A stretch of 64,000 nucleotides of DNA from Protonemura montana. Its lineage: Eukaryota; Arthropoda; Insecta; Plecoptera; Nemouridae. The notes beneath the pieces are model-generated. The model was not told the DNA's origin and did not search any database. It saw only the letters and a list, made by a program, of their open reading frames with translations. Each line of letters opens with the position of its first letter. Positions within the stretch are counted from its first letter, which is position 1. A program made the position numbers and the translations under genes. Of this stretch, positions 24,040 to 35,790 are shown one piece after another. The stretch is from contig OX387608.1 of NCBI GenBank assembly GCA_947568835.1, positions 11,818,001 to 11,882,000 on the forward strand, in the 5' to 3' direction.

Positions 24040-24425
24040 TGTTTGGTGTGTTGGAAACACTGGTTCTCGTGAGATCACCTAAATTAAGCAACACTGCGCT
24101 GAGTCATGTATTGGATGGGTGACCATTATACACATGACCAGTTCTGTTCGGGAGAGAGGTTGGAGGGATGAAAGTTAGTACAGCAACTTCATTCGCTTTG
24201 CTTATCAACCTCTTGACAGCATGGATTTGTGGAGAAATCCTGTTGTTTGAGTTGTACCGTCCTTCGGAAGGGACGTTAAATCGGTGGTCCCCTTGGTGCT
24301 ATTCGACAGGAATAGGCTACGTGCAGACTCCAGGTTTCCTCTCCTCTCTTCTAGGCTAGGTTAGGTTTCTCATCATCCTCATCATCATCCACTCATTCAC
24401 GGACGCAATTAGACTAGTGTCACGT
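24040..24425 (+). repeat. S family SINE, full length
   Basis: Plus-strand copy from TTGGTGTGTTGGAAACACTG through GGTTCTCGTGAGATCACCTA and TTGGATGGGTGACC to the (ATC)n-like tail TCATCATCCTCATCATCATC and ACGCAATTAGACTAGTG. Confidence 0.9.
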
Positions 24426-25779
24426 AGATAAAGGTGTATTACCTCCCGAATACTCACACAGGTCAGAATCAACTCAAGGTGTAAGATTTGTTAAAGTTAT
24501 ACAGTAAGATATAAATACATATGACCAAATAAAGAAAATACATTTAATTGAACACCCAAAGTTGCTAAATTGTATATTTCAAATGCTCCAAAGGTATTAG
24601 TCATTTTTTTAAATTTCGCTTTTTAGTTCAATTACCAAATCGTAAGCCCAACTCTTCAAAAACAATTGTGAAAACTGTCACGCGCGTAAAACAGAGTGAT
24701 CAAGGAAGGGGGATGGCTTGAGCCCGCCCAAGAGATCGTCTGTTGCACTTGCCGACGCATTGTTTTCAACAAATAATTGGCGGCACTTTGTATGTCAACA
24801 CATTGGAGGAGCATACAATTAAACCGCTTGACAGATTGGAATAGACTCCCATTCCCACACCAACACCTCTACAATCCATTCATTCATCTTTGTCGTTATC
24901 TGAATTATCACAAGAAAACCGCAAAACGTTTTATGCAGGTGTACACACACGAAACATGGGGTTGTACTTAAAATATTCTTTGTTTCTGACACTCTTTATT
25001 ATTCGCCTGTTTTTTAAACCTACGTTCCGAATCTAGAGTGCTAGCTAGAAAAATCCCGTTATTGTGTGATTCAAAATGATTACCAAATGATTACTCCAAA
25101 AGTATCACCAAAAGTGACATTTCTCGTTTAAATTAAACACAAAGTTTTACTTACAGGCAAATGAGTATCAACAGTATCGTTTTAAACCTTGGGATTCGTG
25201 TGGCCGTGACATAAGCAACAATTCAAAAAAATACAGCTTTTTTTATCACCTCAGTTCGCCATATCAACGGTTAGAATAAATTCAAAATATCGATTCAACT
25301 TATCGCGCATCTATAGGATCGCCAATCGTCTGTTGCACCTTTAAATCCCGTTTGAACAGTTGGCGCTATAATAATAGCTGGTTTAGCTGGAGACACTCAC
25401 GGTTGTGTTATTAAATTAAAGGTTGATCCTCTTTCTGCCGCTTATGTCCTCTGTAAGGCTTCCTAGTTCCTGACACAGCCTACCTATGCGATGCCTATGC
25501 CCAGCTCTACCAAAATCTACCTTTGGTGGCTGAAAGGGAAAAGTGAGTATACCCATATGACGACCGTAAAAAAAAGGATAATTTGTAACTTCATACTGTT
25601 TTAAAGACTCGTAACTCATAATATCTACTTTTTTCAAACCTTAGCAATAAGTAATACTAGATTTTTTTTATGAAACCTTTTCCAGATTCCGTGTTAATTT
25701 ATGAAATGACACCTTTGTTCCAAACATTTAATCAAATAAACTATAGCTGAGTTACTTTGGAAGGGTTGACCTAGATGCT

Positions 25780-26195
25780 TATCAACGGTTCTTGTGAGAT
25801 CACCGAAGTTAAGCAACGCTACGCTGGATCAGATATTGGATAGGTCACTGGTGTCCATCACACACATGACCAGTACTGTTCGGGAGAAAGATTGAAGGGA
25901 TGAATGTTAGTACAGCAACTAAAATCATCGTGCTTATCAACCTCTCAACAGCATGAAATTGTGGAGGAATTCTGTTTTTCACGTTGAAACGTCCTTCGGA
26001 AGAAACGTTAAGCCGGCGGTCCCTTTGGTGCTACTCAACAGGAGTAGGTTTCGTGTCGGAACCGAGACCTCCAACTCCCTCCCTTGTAGAATAGGTTAGG
26101 TTCATCATCATCATCCACTCATTCACCTACGCTTATTAGACCAGTGCCCCATGGCCAGAAGTCAAAACAGTGCGTCGTTAAACCACCGAAAAATC
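25780..26195 (+). repeat. S family SINE, full length with extended tail
   Basis: 5S head GTGAGATCACCGAAGTTAAG, body, and tail CTTATTAGACCAGTGCCCCA followed by CAAAACAGTGCGTCGTTAAA. The last tail block recurs at 47170 and 48645, so it is part of the element. Confidence 0.88.
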
Positions 26196-26939
26196 AATCA
26201 ATTTACTAATGGTATAACGCTCGATGTTGGCTTAATTTTGCTTACTGAAAGTTATTTATAAGATTAATCTCTATACTTCCAGCAGGAGTCATGAAGAAAA
26301 TCATGAACCATACAGAACAATCATCAGTACATCTGTTCCCTTCCCAAAACGTTGGATCGTCTTGGAAATCGAACCGGCTGATCCCACAGCTCTAGCAGCT
26401 AAGTTATTAGAAACTTAGTATTGTAAAACAGTTTTCAATCAGTTCAGTTCAAGTTTAATTGTAATGTGATAACTAAATAACATAATTCCTAAATAAAAAT
26501 AAACTGTCACATAAAATCAAAAAATACAATAGTAAGAAATTTTAAACAGACAACATTAGAACGGCTAAGACACTTATATAGGTCAATAGTTCCGTTGTAT
26601 TTGAAAATGTACCTTAAAAAATGATTTAGCTAATAAAAATACATTATTATTAAAAAAGAGTGCAGGTTAAGATGGGTCAAGTGTACAATGTCATGGTGGT
26701 CTGAAACCAGATAATGGAAGCCTGTAAATGATGATAACGATGATTAGCCTAACCTAGCCTAGGTATAGAACAACGGTATAACCTATGTTAAATTTTAACC
26801 ATGTTAAATGTTGTATGTTTTTAGGTATGTTTTTAGGTATGTGTTATGTCTTGTTCTGTTTGTAATGTCCCTGAATTGTTTTAATCACACTTGTGAACTT
26901 GCCTCCATTGTTGATCAAGAAACAATAAACAATAATAAG

Positions 26940-27133
26940 AGAGGAAGAAAATCCGGTGCCGAAAAGTAACCTAATCTAGTCGACGAGCACCAAGGAGACC
27001 ACCATACCTTCAACCACTCTTCCGTACAGAATTTCTTATGGTCACCTATCCAATACCCAATCCAGCACGGTATTGTTTAACCTCTGTGATCTAAAGCAAG
27101 AACCGGTGTTTCTAGCAAGCCAAACCGTTCAAT
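26940..27133 (-). repeat. S family SINE, internally deleted
   Basis: Minus-strand copy that keeps part of the body (GCACCAAGGAGACCACCATA) and the 5S head but lacks the centre between them. Confidence 0.75.
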
Positions 27134-27351
27134 CTCTAATAGCGGAAATGTAGCGTGAGTCATAAATCTCTCCATCTCATCTCTTTGCCAACGATGCCTG
27201 CAAGGTTCGAAGAGATGTCCAAGGATAAAACTTTGAAATTTAGGAAAAATTCGTACAAAGACCAAGATCTTCGCCAAGCTTTGCCAAGCTTTTTAAAAAT
27301 CTCGAATTAATTACTAATTAATAATTGTGTTCAACGACGCTCCGTTATTAA

Positions 27352-27650
27352 AACGAGCCCTGTGGCACTGGTCTAATGGCGTCGGTGAATGAGTGGATGA
27401 TGATGATGATGATGATGAACCTAACCTAGCCTAGAAGGGAGGACGGCACACCCGATGTCGGCACGTAGCCTACTCCTGTCGAATAGCACCAAGGGGACCA
27501 TCGGCTTAACGTCCCTTCCGAAAGACGGTAGGTACAAAGCGAACAGGATTCCTACACAAATCCGTGCTGTCGAGAGGTTGATAAGCAAGGCGAATGAAGT
27601 TGCTGTACAAACTTTCATCCCTCTAACCTCTCTCCCGAACAGAACTGATC
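27352..27650 (-). repeat. S family SINE lacking the 5S head
   Basis: Minus-strand tail and body (GGCACTGGTCTAATGGCGTC, GATGATGATGATGATGATGA, CAAGGCGAATGAAGTTGCTG) ending at CCGAACAGAACTGATC, exactly where the 5S-derived head should begin. Confidence 0.85.
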
Positions 27651-27867
27651 TAAAAAAAATCTCGTCTTACGTTTTCCATGAGTGCTACGACTCGTAATGT
27701 AAGTTGACGGAGTTTATTCATGTTTTCATATTATGTCATTGCGGTTTCAAAGCCAGGGACGTTTAACGAACTACAAACTTGTAACCAAGGTTACGCGGTG
27801 TTATCGCATAATATCCAGTCATTAGACTCAACAGTGATACAGTACATCCGTAGCGTTTATGTTCAAC

Positions 27868-28195
27868 TGAGAAAACTGCCCGCCAAATGGTGGCATCTAC
27901 CGGCAATTACCAACGGAGTCAATTTTAAGTGTTAAAAAATTTCTTTTCATTACATGTCACAGTTAAGAATAATTAACACAGATTTATTATTTATTAATGC
28001 TAACCTCAACGGTTGGTTCACATGTATCGATTTTTTTATTCACAATGACCTGCCTGTAGAGGTTTGTTAACAAGGACAGCCGCAAGCGCCATCGAGTAGC
28101 ATTTACCGTCACCAAATTTTGCCTGCTCGTTTTTTTCGAAAGAAAGTTTAACATTATCGATGGCTTTCTAACTTTACATATAAACTCAATGGTTT
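27868..28195 (+). repeat. M family element, diverged
   Basis: Has AATGCTAACCTCAACGGTTG, GTAGAGGTTTGTTAACAAGG, AAGCGCCATCGAGTAGCATT and AAACTCAATGG. The left end is degraded. Confidence 0.7.
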
Positions 28196-28793
28196 GAGAT
28201 GTTAGTCGCGGGAGGATTTTAATGCCTCTACTAATAGTTTTATCGTCAAATTAAGATATGTAACGGCGCACACTCTTGCGACAAAGATCCAGCAGCTACA
28301 TGGTATTTCGTTAAGATTCGGCGATCAATAATGATAAACCTAACTCGGTCAAAATAGAGTAGTGTATAGCAAAACAGACAATTAAGAATTTTCACAGAAA
28401 AACCGCGAATCGTAAAACTGTTAAACCTGTTCATGAAACACATGTCCTGAAAAGGACGGAACAATTCGTCACCGTGTCCCGAGCAGCATTTCTAAAAGCA
28501 GCGAGAGAAAAAAAAAAAAAAAAACATTGTAATTCTTCGTAAAGCAAGCTAACAATTAATAATTCGTTCGGTGAGGTCGTCGCCAGCCAGGCTGTCTCTC
28601 TGGAGTGACTAGTGCATCTCAAGACAATAGCGACGCTGGTGTTTATTGAGAAAAACAATAGTTGAGTCAGAGCGACTTAGCCATGAGATTCATCCGAGTC
28701 TAGACGGTGTACTTGTGATGATAATATAAGGTCCCGTGACTGAGAAATCGTTGTTTTCTAATAAATGAGGTGAGTGTACAAGATTTAGACGTT

Positions 28794-29105
28794 AAAGTTA
28801 TAGGTGTAGTTCGATAGGCCAGCGTTTATGTTAAAATACGTGCGGAACAAACGAGCTGGCAACACGTGGTTACGGTAGGTGTTATCCGATGGCGCTTGCG
28901 ACAGCCCTTTAAACGATTTTTTTTTCAAAATATCGATACATATATATAAATCGTTGAGGTTAGCTTTATTAACGAGTAATTTAGCGTAAACCCGTTTCAA
29001 ATGCGAGTAATCTGCGAAAAACAACTAAATTTATAATTTAAACACTCAAACGACGATGACTCCACCTAGTAGCATCCCCAATTTTTGTGGAGACGTCGGT
29101 AATTA
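28794..29105 (-). repeat. M family element
   Basis: Minus copy: GAGCTGGCAACACGTGGTTA, GATGGCGCTTGCGACAG and CAAACGACGATGACTCCACC. With 27868-28195 it forms an inverted pair about 600 bp apart. Confidence 0.75.
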
Positions 29106-29245
29106 TGTTGTCTTGCACTTCTCTTTCCGTTGAGAGTGGCACTTTTTGAAGGCAAAATTTGGCTCGAGGCAAAATTGCTTCATTGCTGTGCATTTATTTG
29201 CAAACTGGACAGAACAAGTCTCGAACTTTTGTGTGAAATCTGATT

Positions 29246-29385
29246 TAAATTGCAAATGCGAGGGGTATTTTATTATTAGGAACACTAAAAAACTCTCAAA
29301 AATTGATGCCCAAACGGGGAATACCCCCGTTTACCCGTTCAGGCATCAATTTTTTTAAAGATTTTTAGTGTTCCTAATAATAAAC
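29246..29385. repeat. T family element, internally deleted palindrome
   Basis: Left arm TATTTTATTATTAGGAACAC and right arm GTGTTCCTAATAATAAA flank AAAAATTGATGCCCAAACGG and GGCATCAATTTTT. The tRNA-like core is reduced to its acceptor and T-stem ends. Confidence 0.8.
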
Positions 29386-30399
29386 TAAGTCTCGAACCTT
29401 AATTCGAGCATATTTTCAATGGAGATCCACAAGATGTTGAGTTAAGCTATCTCTTTTTAGCTGGGGCTCATAAAATGTCAGCGGTTGTGCAAAAATTAAA
29501 GGGTATGCCCCAGTAACAAAGTTTCGCTACTGTTTTCTGTCAAAAACTTTGTTTGACCTACGAGTTTGCTAACGAATGCATGCGGTTATTGATGTGGTAA
29601 GATGCTCATCTTTAGGCTCCGGTGTCATAAACTGTCTTTTGTGGATCCTATCCCTCGTTTAATATTAATCACATTTTTAAATATGCTATATCCTGTCGTT
29701 TTTCCTACTGTTAAATTTGATTGTTGAACGTGTGCCTAGGATATGGGATAAGACGGCTGACGTAAGTTACAACGCCAAGGTGTAAGCCAATTGCCATAAG
29801 CAAAATCATCTGCACGCGCAATCAGAAATTCCCAGAGAAGACGCTAGTGAGTGAACTATCATTACTATTTATCTATGAATAGGTGTCAGTATAGTTATTT
29901 TTACAAAATGACACGGCCATAACAGTGGTTCTGGGAGGAAGTTGAGACTTTATTTTGAACCTGAGTATATAGTGTCTATGTCTGTATAGGCTAAGGTGAT
30001 AATTTTGAGTAAATAGAGACCATGTTGGGTTTTTAATCTGTGGTTATACCTGTGGTTGTGCCATGTTCAGTGTTGACCATCTTTTTAACTTCCGAACCAT
30101 TTTACTGACGTCTATGTCACCACGGTTTGGGTTATGTTAAAATTAATTAATGTCTTTACTTTTCTTTTTTAGAAGGGGGGGGGGGGGGAAGATTTTACCA
30201 CCTTGAACTTTTTTCGGTACTTCTGGTTTTCCAACACTCTGACTACACGGTTCTGTAAAATTTTGCCACGGAAACAATTTTTACAAATTTTGACCATTTT
30301 TAACCATATTGCGGATTTTTGAATTTTTTTATTAAATTTTTTTATAAATTTTGTTTTGCAAGTATACTTGTCAACCGATTTTCCTGAAAAACTTTCGGA

Positions 30400-30492
30400 G
30401 TCCTGATAATTTTCCGATAACAAAATTACCACAAAAAATTAAAACAATTAAGTTCCCAAATGCATCTATACCTAAAATAATCAGGGTCTTTC
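30400..30492 (+). repeat. Block shared with the F-linked segment at 1978-2065
   Basis: ACCACAAAAAATTAAAACAA and CAAATGCATCTATACCTAAA match the earlier segment, so this sequence is repeated independently of the F core. Confidence 0.55.
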
Positions 30493-31646
30493 TTCTCTTC
30501 CTCGATTGATCCAATTCAGTCAAAATAAACTAACTTAAGGTACAAATAAATATAATAAAACTATATTAAAACTCATAAATATTTTAAATTAAGTTAACTC
30601 ACCTCTCTAGAAGACTTTATCAAAGAAGATCTGTTTTGCAAGGAGAGCCCCGTATTTTCCCACACAAGAACACGTCGGTCATCACTCCAAACTGCATGTG
30701 GTAAATTTCCCAACCTAATTATATTTACGCCTTATATAATAGAGTGAGGTGGTCAGTAATCTCAGTAAGCAAATGTTTAAACTGGCTTTTTTTAAAAGAA
30801 GGATGATTGTTTGTACAATCAATTACCAATTGAACATACGGCTCATCGATTTCAGAAATGTACTTGAAACTCGATCGCTCTATCCTCGTTACTACCTGGA
30901 ATGTGCAAAGTAATGAGCCTTTTTAATCATGATTGCGTTCTCTACACGTGTTAGCATTTATTATTCTAGGAGTTTAACGTACTAAAATTACGAATTCACA
31001 ATTCAAATGTTAGATTGTTTAAGGAAAAGGAAGTCGAAAATGGAAAGGAAACCTGAAATTATCGTCGAGCGACCGTGGAAATTGTGTAGCTGAATTGATT
31101 GATGTCAAAAATATCACTTTTCATCAAGAGAACTGACTTTTGAGCAATTTTTTGGGAAAAATGCGTGCGACAATGTTTCGTATTTTCAAGTTAAAATGTT
31201 TTAAATTAGGTGGGAAGGAAGTTCAATAAACTCTCGTCAGAGCTCTCGTGATATCACCATTTAATGCTATTATCCGTTCAATAACAGCAAACCCGCTGCA
31301 TATTTTTATTTGGACGGTATTTTATAGTACGTATGGAATATTCAACACACAGTGATTAGTTATTGTTGAATTAATTTCCATTATTGAATCTCATTTTGCT
31401 TACCGAGCGATTCCTACATGGTTATGCAAATCGTTTTTATGTTAAATATTTTTGTTTGTTTGCCAAACTGTCGGTACTCCTGCTAGTGCTACAGCTCTGC
31501 ATTGCAATTTGTCGGGGTTGTCGTGTGGACGTCAAATTCGTGTTGCGGCGTAAAGAACTAACACTTGGAGATAGCAAAATATCTGCATTATCTCGACGTT
31601 AGTTCGTTGGATTTACTTCAGTGTTTGTCTTAGCTTTCTGGAAAAT

Positions 31647-34154
31647 ATGGCTGGAAGTCCTGTTGTTATAGCTGCAACTGCCAAGCATACTGCAACTGTA
31701 AGTTTTTCAGACATTCCATTCGTGTAAATCGGTGGTCTTTATTATTGAGGATGAGAGATTGAAAGATAAGGTCTAATCAGTCTTACAACACGATCACACC
31801 TAACACTGCATGAAAGTCTCCGTACACAGTTTGCATAACTTGAGCCCCATCCGATTTCTCATTGGTTCAAATACGATTGATTTTGGCTGTCAAATCTAAT
31901 TAGCAGAATAAGTAATTCCTATGATTATCTTTTGCAGCTAATTTTTCTACACGGTTTGGGCGATACTGGGTAAGAAATGATTAATAATGATATTAAAGTC
32001 CCTATTTCATCCATCAGCCGATGTTATTTCCCAGGCCATTCCAGGGAAACCTTGCAATGGTTTTCAGCTATCACCATGTTCATTACCATATTAATTTTTC
32101 ATAAATATCTATCAAGTTGCAGCCGTAAAGCAACAGATAAAAAAACCTTTACTCCAATGTTTTATTTCTTTTAGCCATGGTTGGGCAAGCGCGATGGGAA
32201 ACATTCGATCACCGCACATCAAAGTGATCTGCCCCACCGCGTAAGTTGCCCAAAATGCACTTAAAAATGTCTTAAGTTGTAGCATAGGATAAAGATAAGG
32301 GTTTTATAGTCTATTAGCAGATTGCTAAACACTAATTTATTATATTTTAATTACAGGCCGACGATGCCAGTGACATTAAATGCTGGTTTCCGTATGCCTT
32401 CATGGTGAGAAAATCATACTGATCACTTTTGACATATATTTGACATAAAACTGTCAAGCATTAATTCTAAGTGTTCTTTAGGTTTGATCTTCGAACTTTA
32501 GATGCAAACGGCCCCGAAGATGAGGAGGGTATACGACGTGCTACGGAATTGGTCCATACAATGATCGATTCGGAAATCAAAAGCGGCATCGCTTCTCATA
32601 GGATTGTGATCGGAGGGTTCTCACAAGGAGGAGCTTTGGCTCTCTACTCTTCCCTCCTGTTTCCAAAAAAATTGGCGGGGATAATGTCTCTCTCTTGTTG
32701 GTTGCCCCTTCACAAGCAGTTCCCAGCAGTAAGTATTAGTTTGGAATTGACAGGTAAAAGCAAAAGTGAAAACTACTTGCTTACCTATTTTTTTTTTTAT
32801 CTTAACACTGACGTGTACAAGTCATAACCCCATGTAAATTTGCTAGCCAATAACCTAATTAGGAAGGAATCACTTAGGTGATAGCTGCACAATTAATTCA
32901 CTTGATCTCTGACCAGGCTTAGTGTCGAGTATAGAATGGAATTTAAATTTCCAACATAATTCCCATTATATCGACAAGGTTATTCCCACATTTGATAGAA
33001 TGCTTGGATTGGAAAATACTTTTCTGGGATTTTCTATGTGTGTATGTCAAGTACAAAGAGTTTTTCTAGAAATGTTTTAAAAAACCAAGTACATTCCTGC
33101 TGATCCCTGTCGAAACAAACACTTCAGAACTAGCGCAAATAAATTCGAGGCCACTGGCTAGATTAAAATTTATTAGTAACATTCATCGAGGTTTTACTTC
33201 TGTTTATATTTGAAGCTAATTATCAAGTATCCACATTCTCTTTTCGACCCAGGTCTGAGTTTATGTTTATTTATGTATGTTGAACCAAATGTCATTTATT
33301 TTAGTTATAATTATTATTATTACATCAACATAATTAGTTTTTTTTCCCTTGTAGTCTGGTGGTCCCAACAAAGATACGGCACTAATCCAATGCCATGGGG
33401 ATTGCGACCCAGTCGTCCCTTTCAAGTGGGGCCAGATGACTGCTTCATTTGTCAAGACGTTCATGAAGAACGCAGAGTTCAAGTCTTATCGAGGTGTCAT
33501 GCATTCGTCAAGCGAGGAGGTAAGCTGAATGAATCGATAAAATGAAAATTATACTAGATTTTCTGAGCATATTTATGTTTTTTTTTAAACATTGTTCAGT
33601 CGTGATAGTGTGCCAATAGGTGTAAAATTTGGAAATAAAATTAGAAACACAGTGTAACAAAAATGATAGGCTTTGCGAGAAATAGCAAATTTTTGTCTCA
33701 TGTTTTGTTCATGATTGTCTTTGACTCTGGTAAATAAAATGATGCTAGTTTTGACAAAAACCATTTCAACTGGGTTTTGAATGCTAAATAAAGGACAACT
33801 AAATTTCCCAACGTTTCGTAATTTGTACCTATTACTTTATCAGGGGTAAGAGCAGTCCTGACAATTTGACATGACAGTCCTTGACATGAGTCTAAAAACT
33901 ATCATAATGATGCTAGTTGTTTTAAAAGCAAGAATCTAAAACGTAGTTGATGCTAATAAAGGCACACGGTATTTGCATTAAAATTAATTTTGTAATCTTT
34001 TTACAATTTTGTTTCGTATTATTTTCAAAAACTATGGAAATACATCTGATCACTTCACAGGTATTGTCTACAATTACTTAATTTTGAATCATTTCTTTTT
34101 CAGGAGATGCAAGATCTCAAAATATTCATAGACCGTGTGATACCGCCAGAATGA
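31647..34154 (+). CDS. Acyl-protein thioesterase (lysophospholipase-like, LYPLA1/2)
   Basis: Seven exons join into 219 codons plus stop: 31647-31697, 31938-31969, 32175-32240, 32357-32404, 32482-32728, 33355-33519 and 34104-34154. All introns are GT-AG. The enzyme is a cytosolic serine hydrolase of the alpha/beta fold that removes palmitate from proteins such as Ras and G-alpha subunits and also cleaves lysophospholipids. Visible motifs are LIFLHGLGDTGHGWA (oxyanion side), GGFSQGGALALY with nucleophile Ser113, QCHGDCDPVVP with Asp166, and GVMHSSSEE with His198, which make a complete catalytic triad. Length and order match human APT1 (230 aa) apart from a shorter N terminus. Human APT1/2 carry a palmitoylated Cys2; here the protein starts MAGSPVV, so that anchor is absent. 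An F-family repeat lies in intron 6. The gene is convergent with POP1, whose end is 1.6 kb downstream. Confidence 0.97.
33735..33905 (+). repeat. F family element in thioesterase intron 6
   Basis: ATGCTAGTTTTGACAAAAAC, TGGGTTTTGAATGCTAAATA, CCCAACGTTTCGTAATTTGT and GAGCAGTCCTGACAATTTGA. Confidence 0.75.
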
Positions 34155-35022
34155 ATCGAGAGCAGATTATAAATAATGTTACGAATTGTACACGAATTGC
34201 TAAGGAAGCTGTGGTAGTTTTAAGAAGTTTATTTCCCAATCCTGTTACGGTCGAGTGCTATTCGGTTTTAAATTTTCTTGCTCGGACAGATTCTATTGTC
34301 GACTGAATTTTTTGGCCAGACTGAAAGAAAATTGTTACAATTCACGGGTGAAACTAGAGTATCATTGCTTGCATTTAAATTTTACAACCCTATGACTGGT
34401 AAGAAGACCAAAGTATCTATATCTCAATTAGGAATATTGATAGAAACAGAAAGCCTACTTGTTAACAAACTGTACCTATTTAAAATATCATGCAACGTAG
34501 CGAATAGTTTAGCTAGGAAATTGGTTGTGAGTGTTCTGAATTATTTTGTAGCCAGCTACAAAATAGTGAAGGCCTGCAAAGTATTTGAATTTCAAATATT
34601 AGTTTGCTATTTATTCACACGTTTTAATAATATGCTATTCTCACTAGTTTGACTAGCCTTTGACAAATGGGTAAATCGTAGACTGTATTCATGCCAAATC
34701 AAAATTGCCCGAACCGTCAGCTATCACTGCACCGACTTAAATACAGAAATTGCCTACAGAATTATCACAATAGATCTTGTAACCTATTCTCCACCATAAC
34801 GATTTTAGAGAAATGAATCGAAACTAGGACTACGCATCAACAGGGTGCATTTTTTTTGCTACTAAGTTAAGCAAGTGTATACTACGTTCAAGGTAGTCAC
34901 AGTTTTGAAATATATTTTCTAACCTACAATATATTACACCAAACGTATTTAGCATGTTAGTGATTTGCTCCAAACCTGAACAATTGTACAATGTTGTTTC
35001 CCATGCTGTGCTGTTAGAGGTG

Positions 35023-35028
35023 AATAAA
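35023..35028 (+). terminator. Polyadenylation signal for the acyl-protein thioesterase gene
   Basis: AATAAA in the sequence GGTGAATAAATAATG, about 870 bp after the stop. It is the best-placed canonical signal before the convergent POP1 gene; actual use is inferred. Confidence 0.45.
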
Positions 35029-35289
35029 TAATGATATAATTCAATTGCTTACTGTGTTCATGCCAAGTGTGTTCATAAATTATAAATCCAGCAAAAGAAT
35101 CACGGGGACACCATGACTAGCGTCCCCAAATCTGCCAATCTTTAGTTCCATTTCACTTTCTATTAGCAAAGAAATTTTATATGCATGAGTTTCAAATTGA
35201 AAAATTATTGTAATGGTATCCTGATTTCCTACAACCATTCTATGCCACAATTAAATACTTGAGAAATATACCCTGTTCAGTGTACAAGA

Positions 35290-35585
35290 GACACTTTTCC
35301 AGCAGAGGTGCCACTGATCATTTCGGGGTGTCATTTAAAAAAAACGCTCGAACCCTTGCCTTAAACCATCGCCGCTCATGTCTGCATTTTGCTTTTTCTC
35401 TTAAACTTTCGTCTTTTTCTATAAATCATTAGTATCTTTATCATAAGTCTTTATCATCTTAATCATTACTCATTAGTATATATTTTGATATCCTGCGTAA
35501 CAGTAGTTTCATTCACGAGTTGATAGCAATGCAGGGGGCAGTTCTTGAGCCAGCAGGTTTGACTATATCTTGTCACTTACTGCTT
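35290..35585 (+). repeat. Dispersed element with one diverged minisatellite unit
   Basis: Starts CCAGCAGAGGTGCCACTGAT and TTTCGGGGTGTCATT, and ends near AATGCAGGGGGCAGTTCTTG. It lies between the thioesterase polyA signal and the POP1 end, so the convergent 3' region tolerates insertion. Confidence 0.6.
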
Positions 35586-35715
35586 CAATTTTCGAAGGGA
35601 ATTTGAGCTACAAAATGCTTAGACCAAGGATTACAGGGAAGCATTCTACGAAATGAGCCGTAAATTAAATTTTGACAACATATTTTTGATAGGCCAATCT
35701 GGTTATAATTTCATA

Positions 35716-35721
35716 TTTATT
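35716..35721 (-). terminator. Polyadenylation signal for POP1
   Basis: TTTATT on the plus strand is AATAAA on the minus strand, 70 bp past the POP1 stop codon. This would give a short 3' UTR. Confidence 0.55.
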
Positions 35722-35790
35722 TTAAACAGGTATCTCTCACATTTTGTACAAAAAAACAGCTTCACCTCGTTACAAACATAAAGCAGATAG

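Larger units (their letters stand above)
17000..31646. other. Long gene-poor region
   Basis: Outside the listed S, M, T and other repeats and the candidate exon at 19540, I see no protein or RNA gene in 14.6 kb. A poly-G run lies near 30177-30188. The last 200 bp before 31647 should hold the thioesterase promoter and 5' UTR. Confidence 0.5.
34155..35790. other. Convergent 3' region of the thioesterase and POP1 genes
   Basis: 3' UTRs from both sides plus one dispersed element. No other coding signal. Confidence 0.6.

Noticed and set aside
24050..24140. A functional 5S rRNA gene
   Set aside because: Only the internal promoter part resembles 5S; the ends do not pair and the sequence continues into a SINE body.
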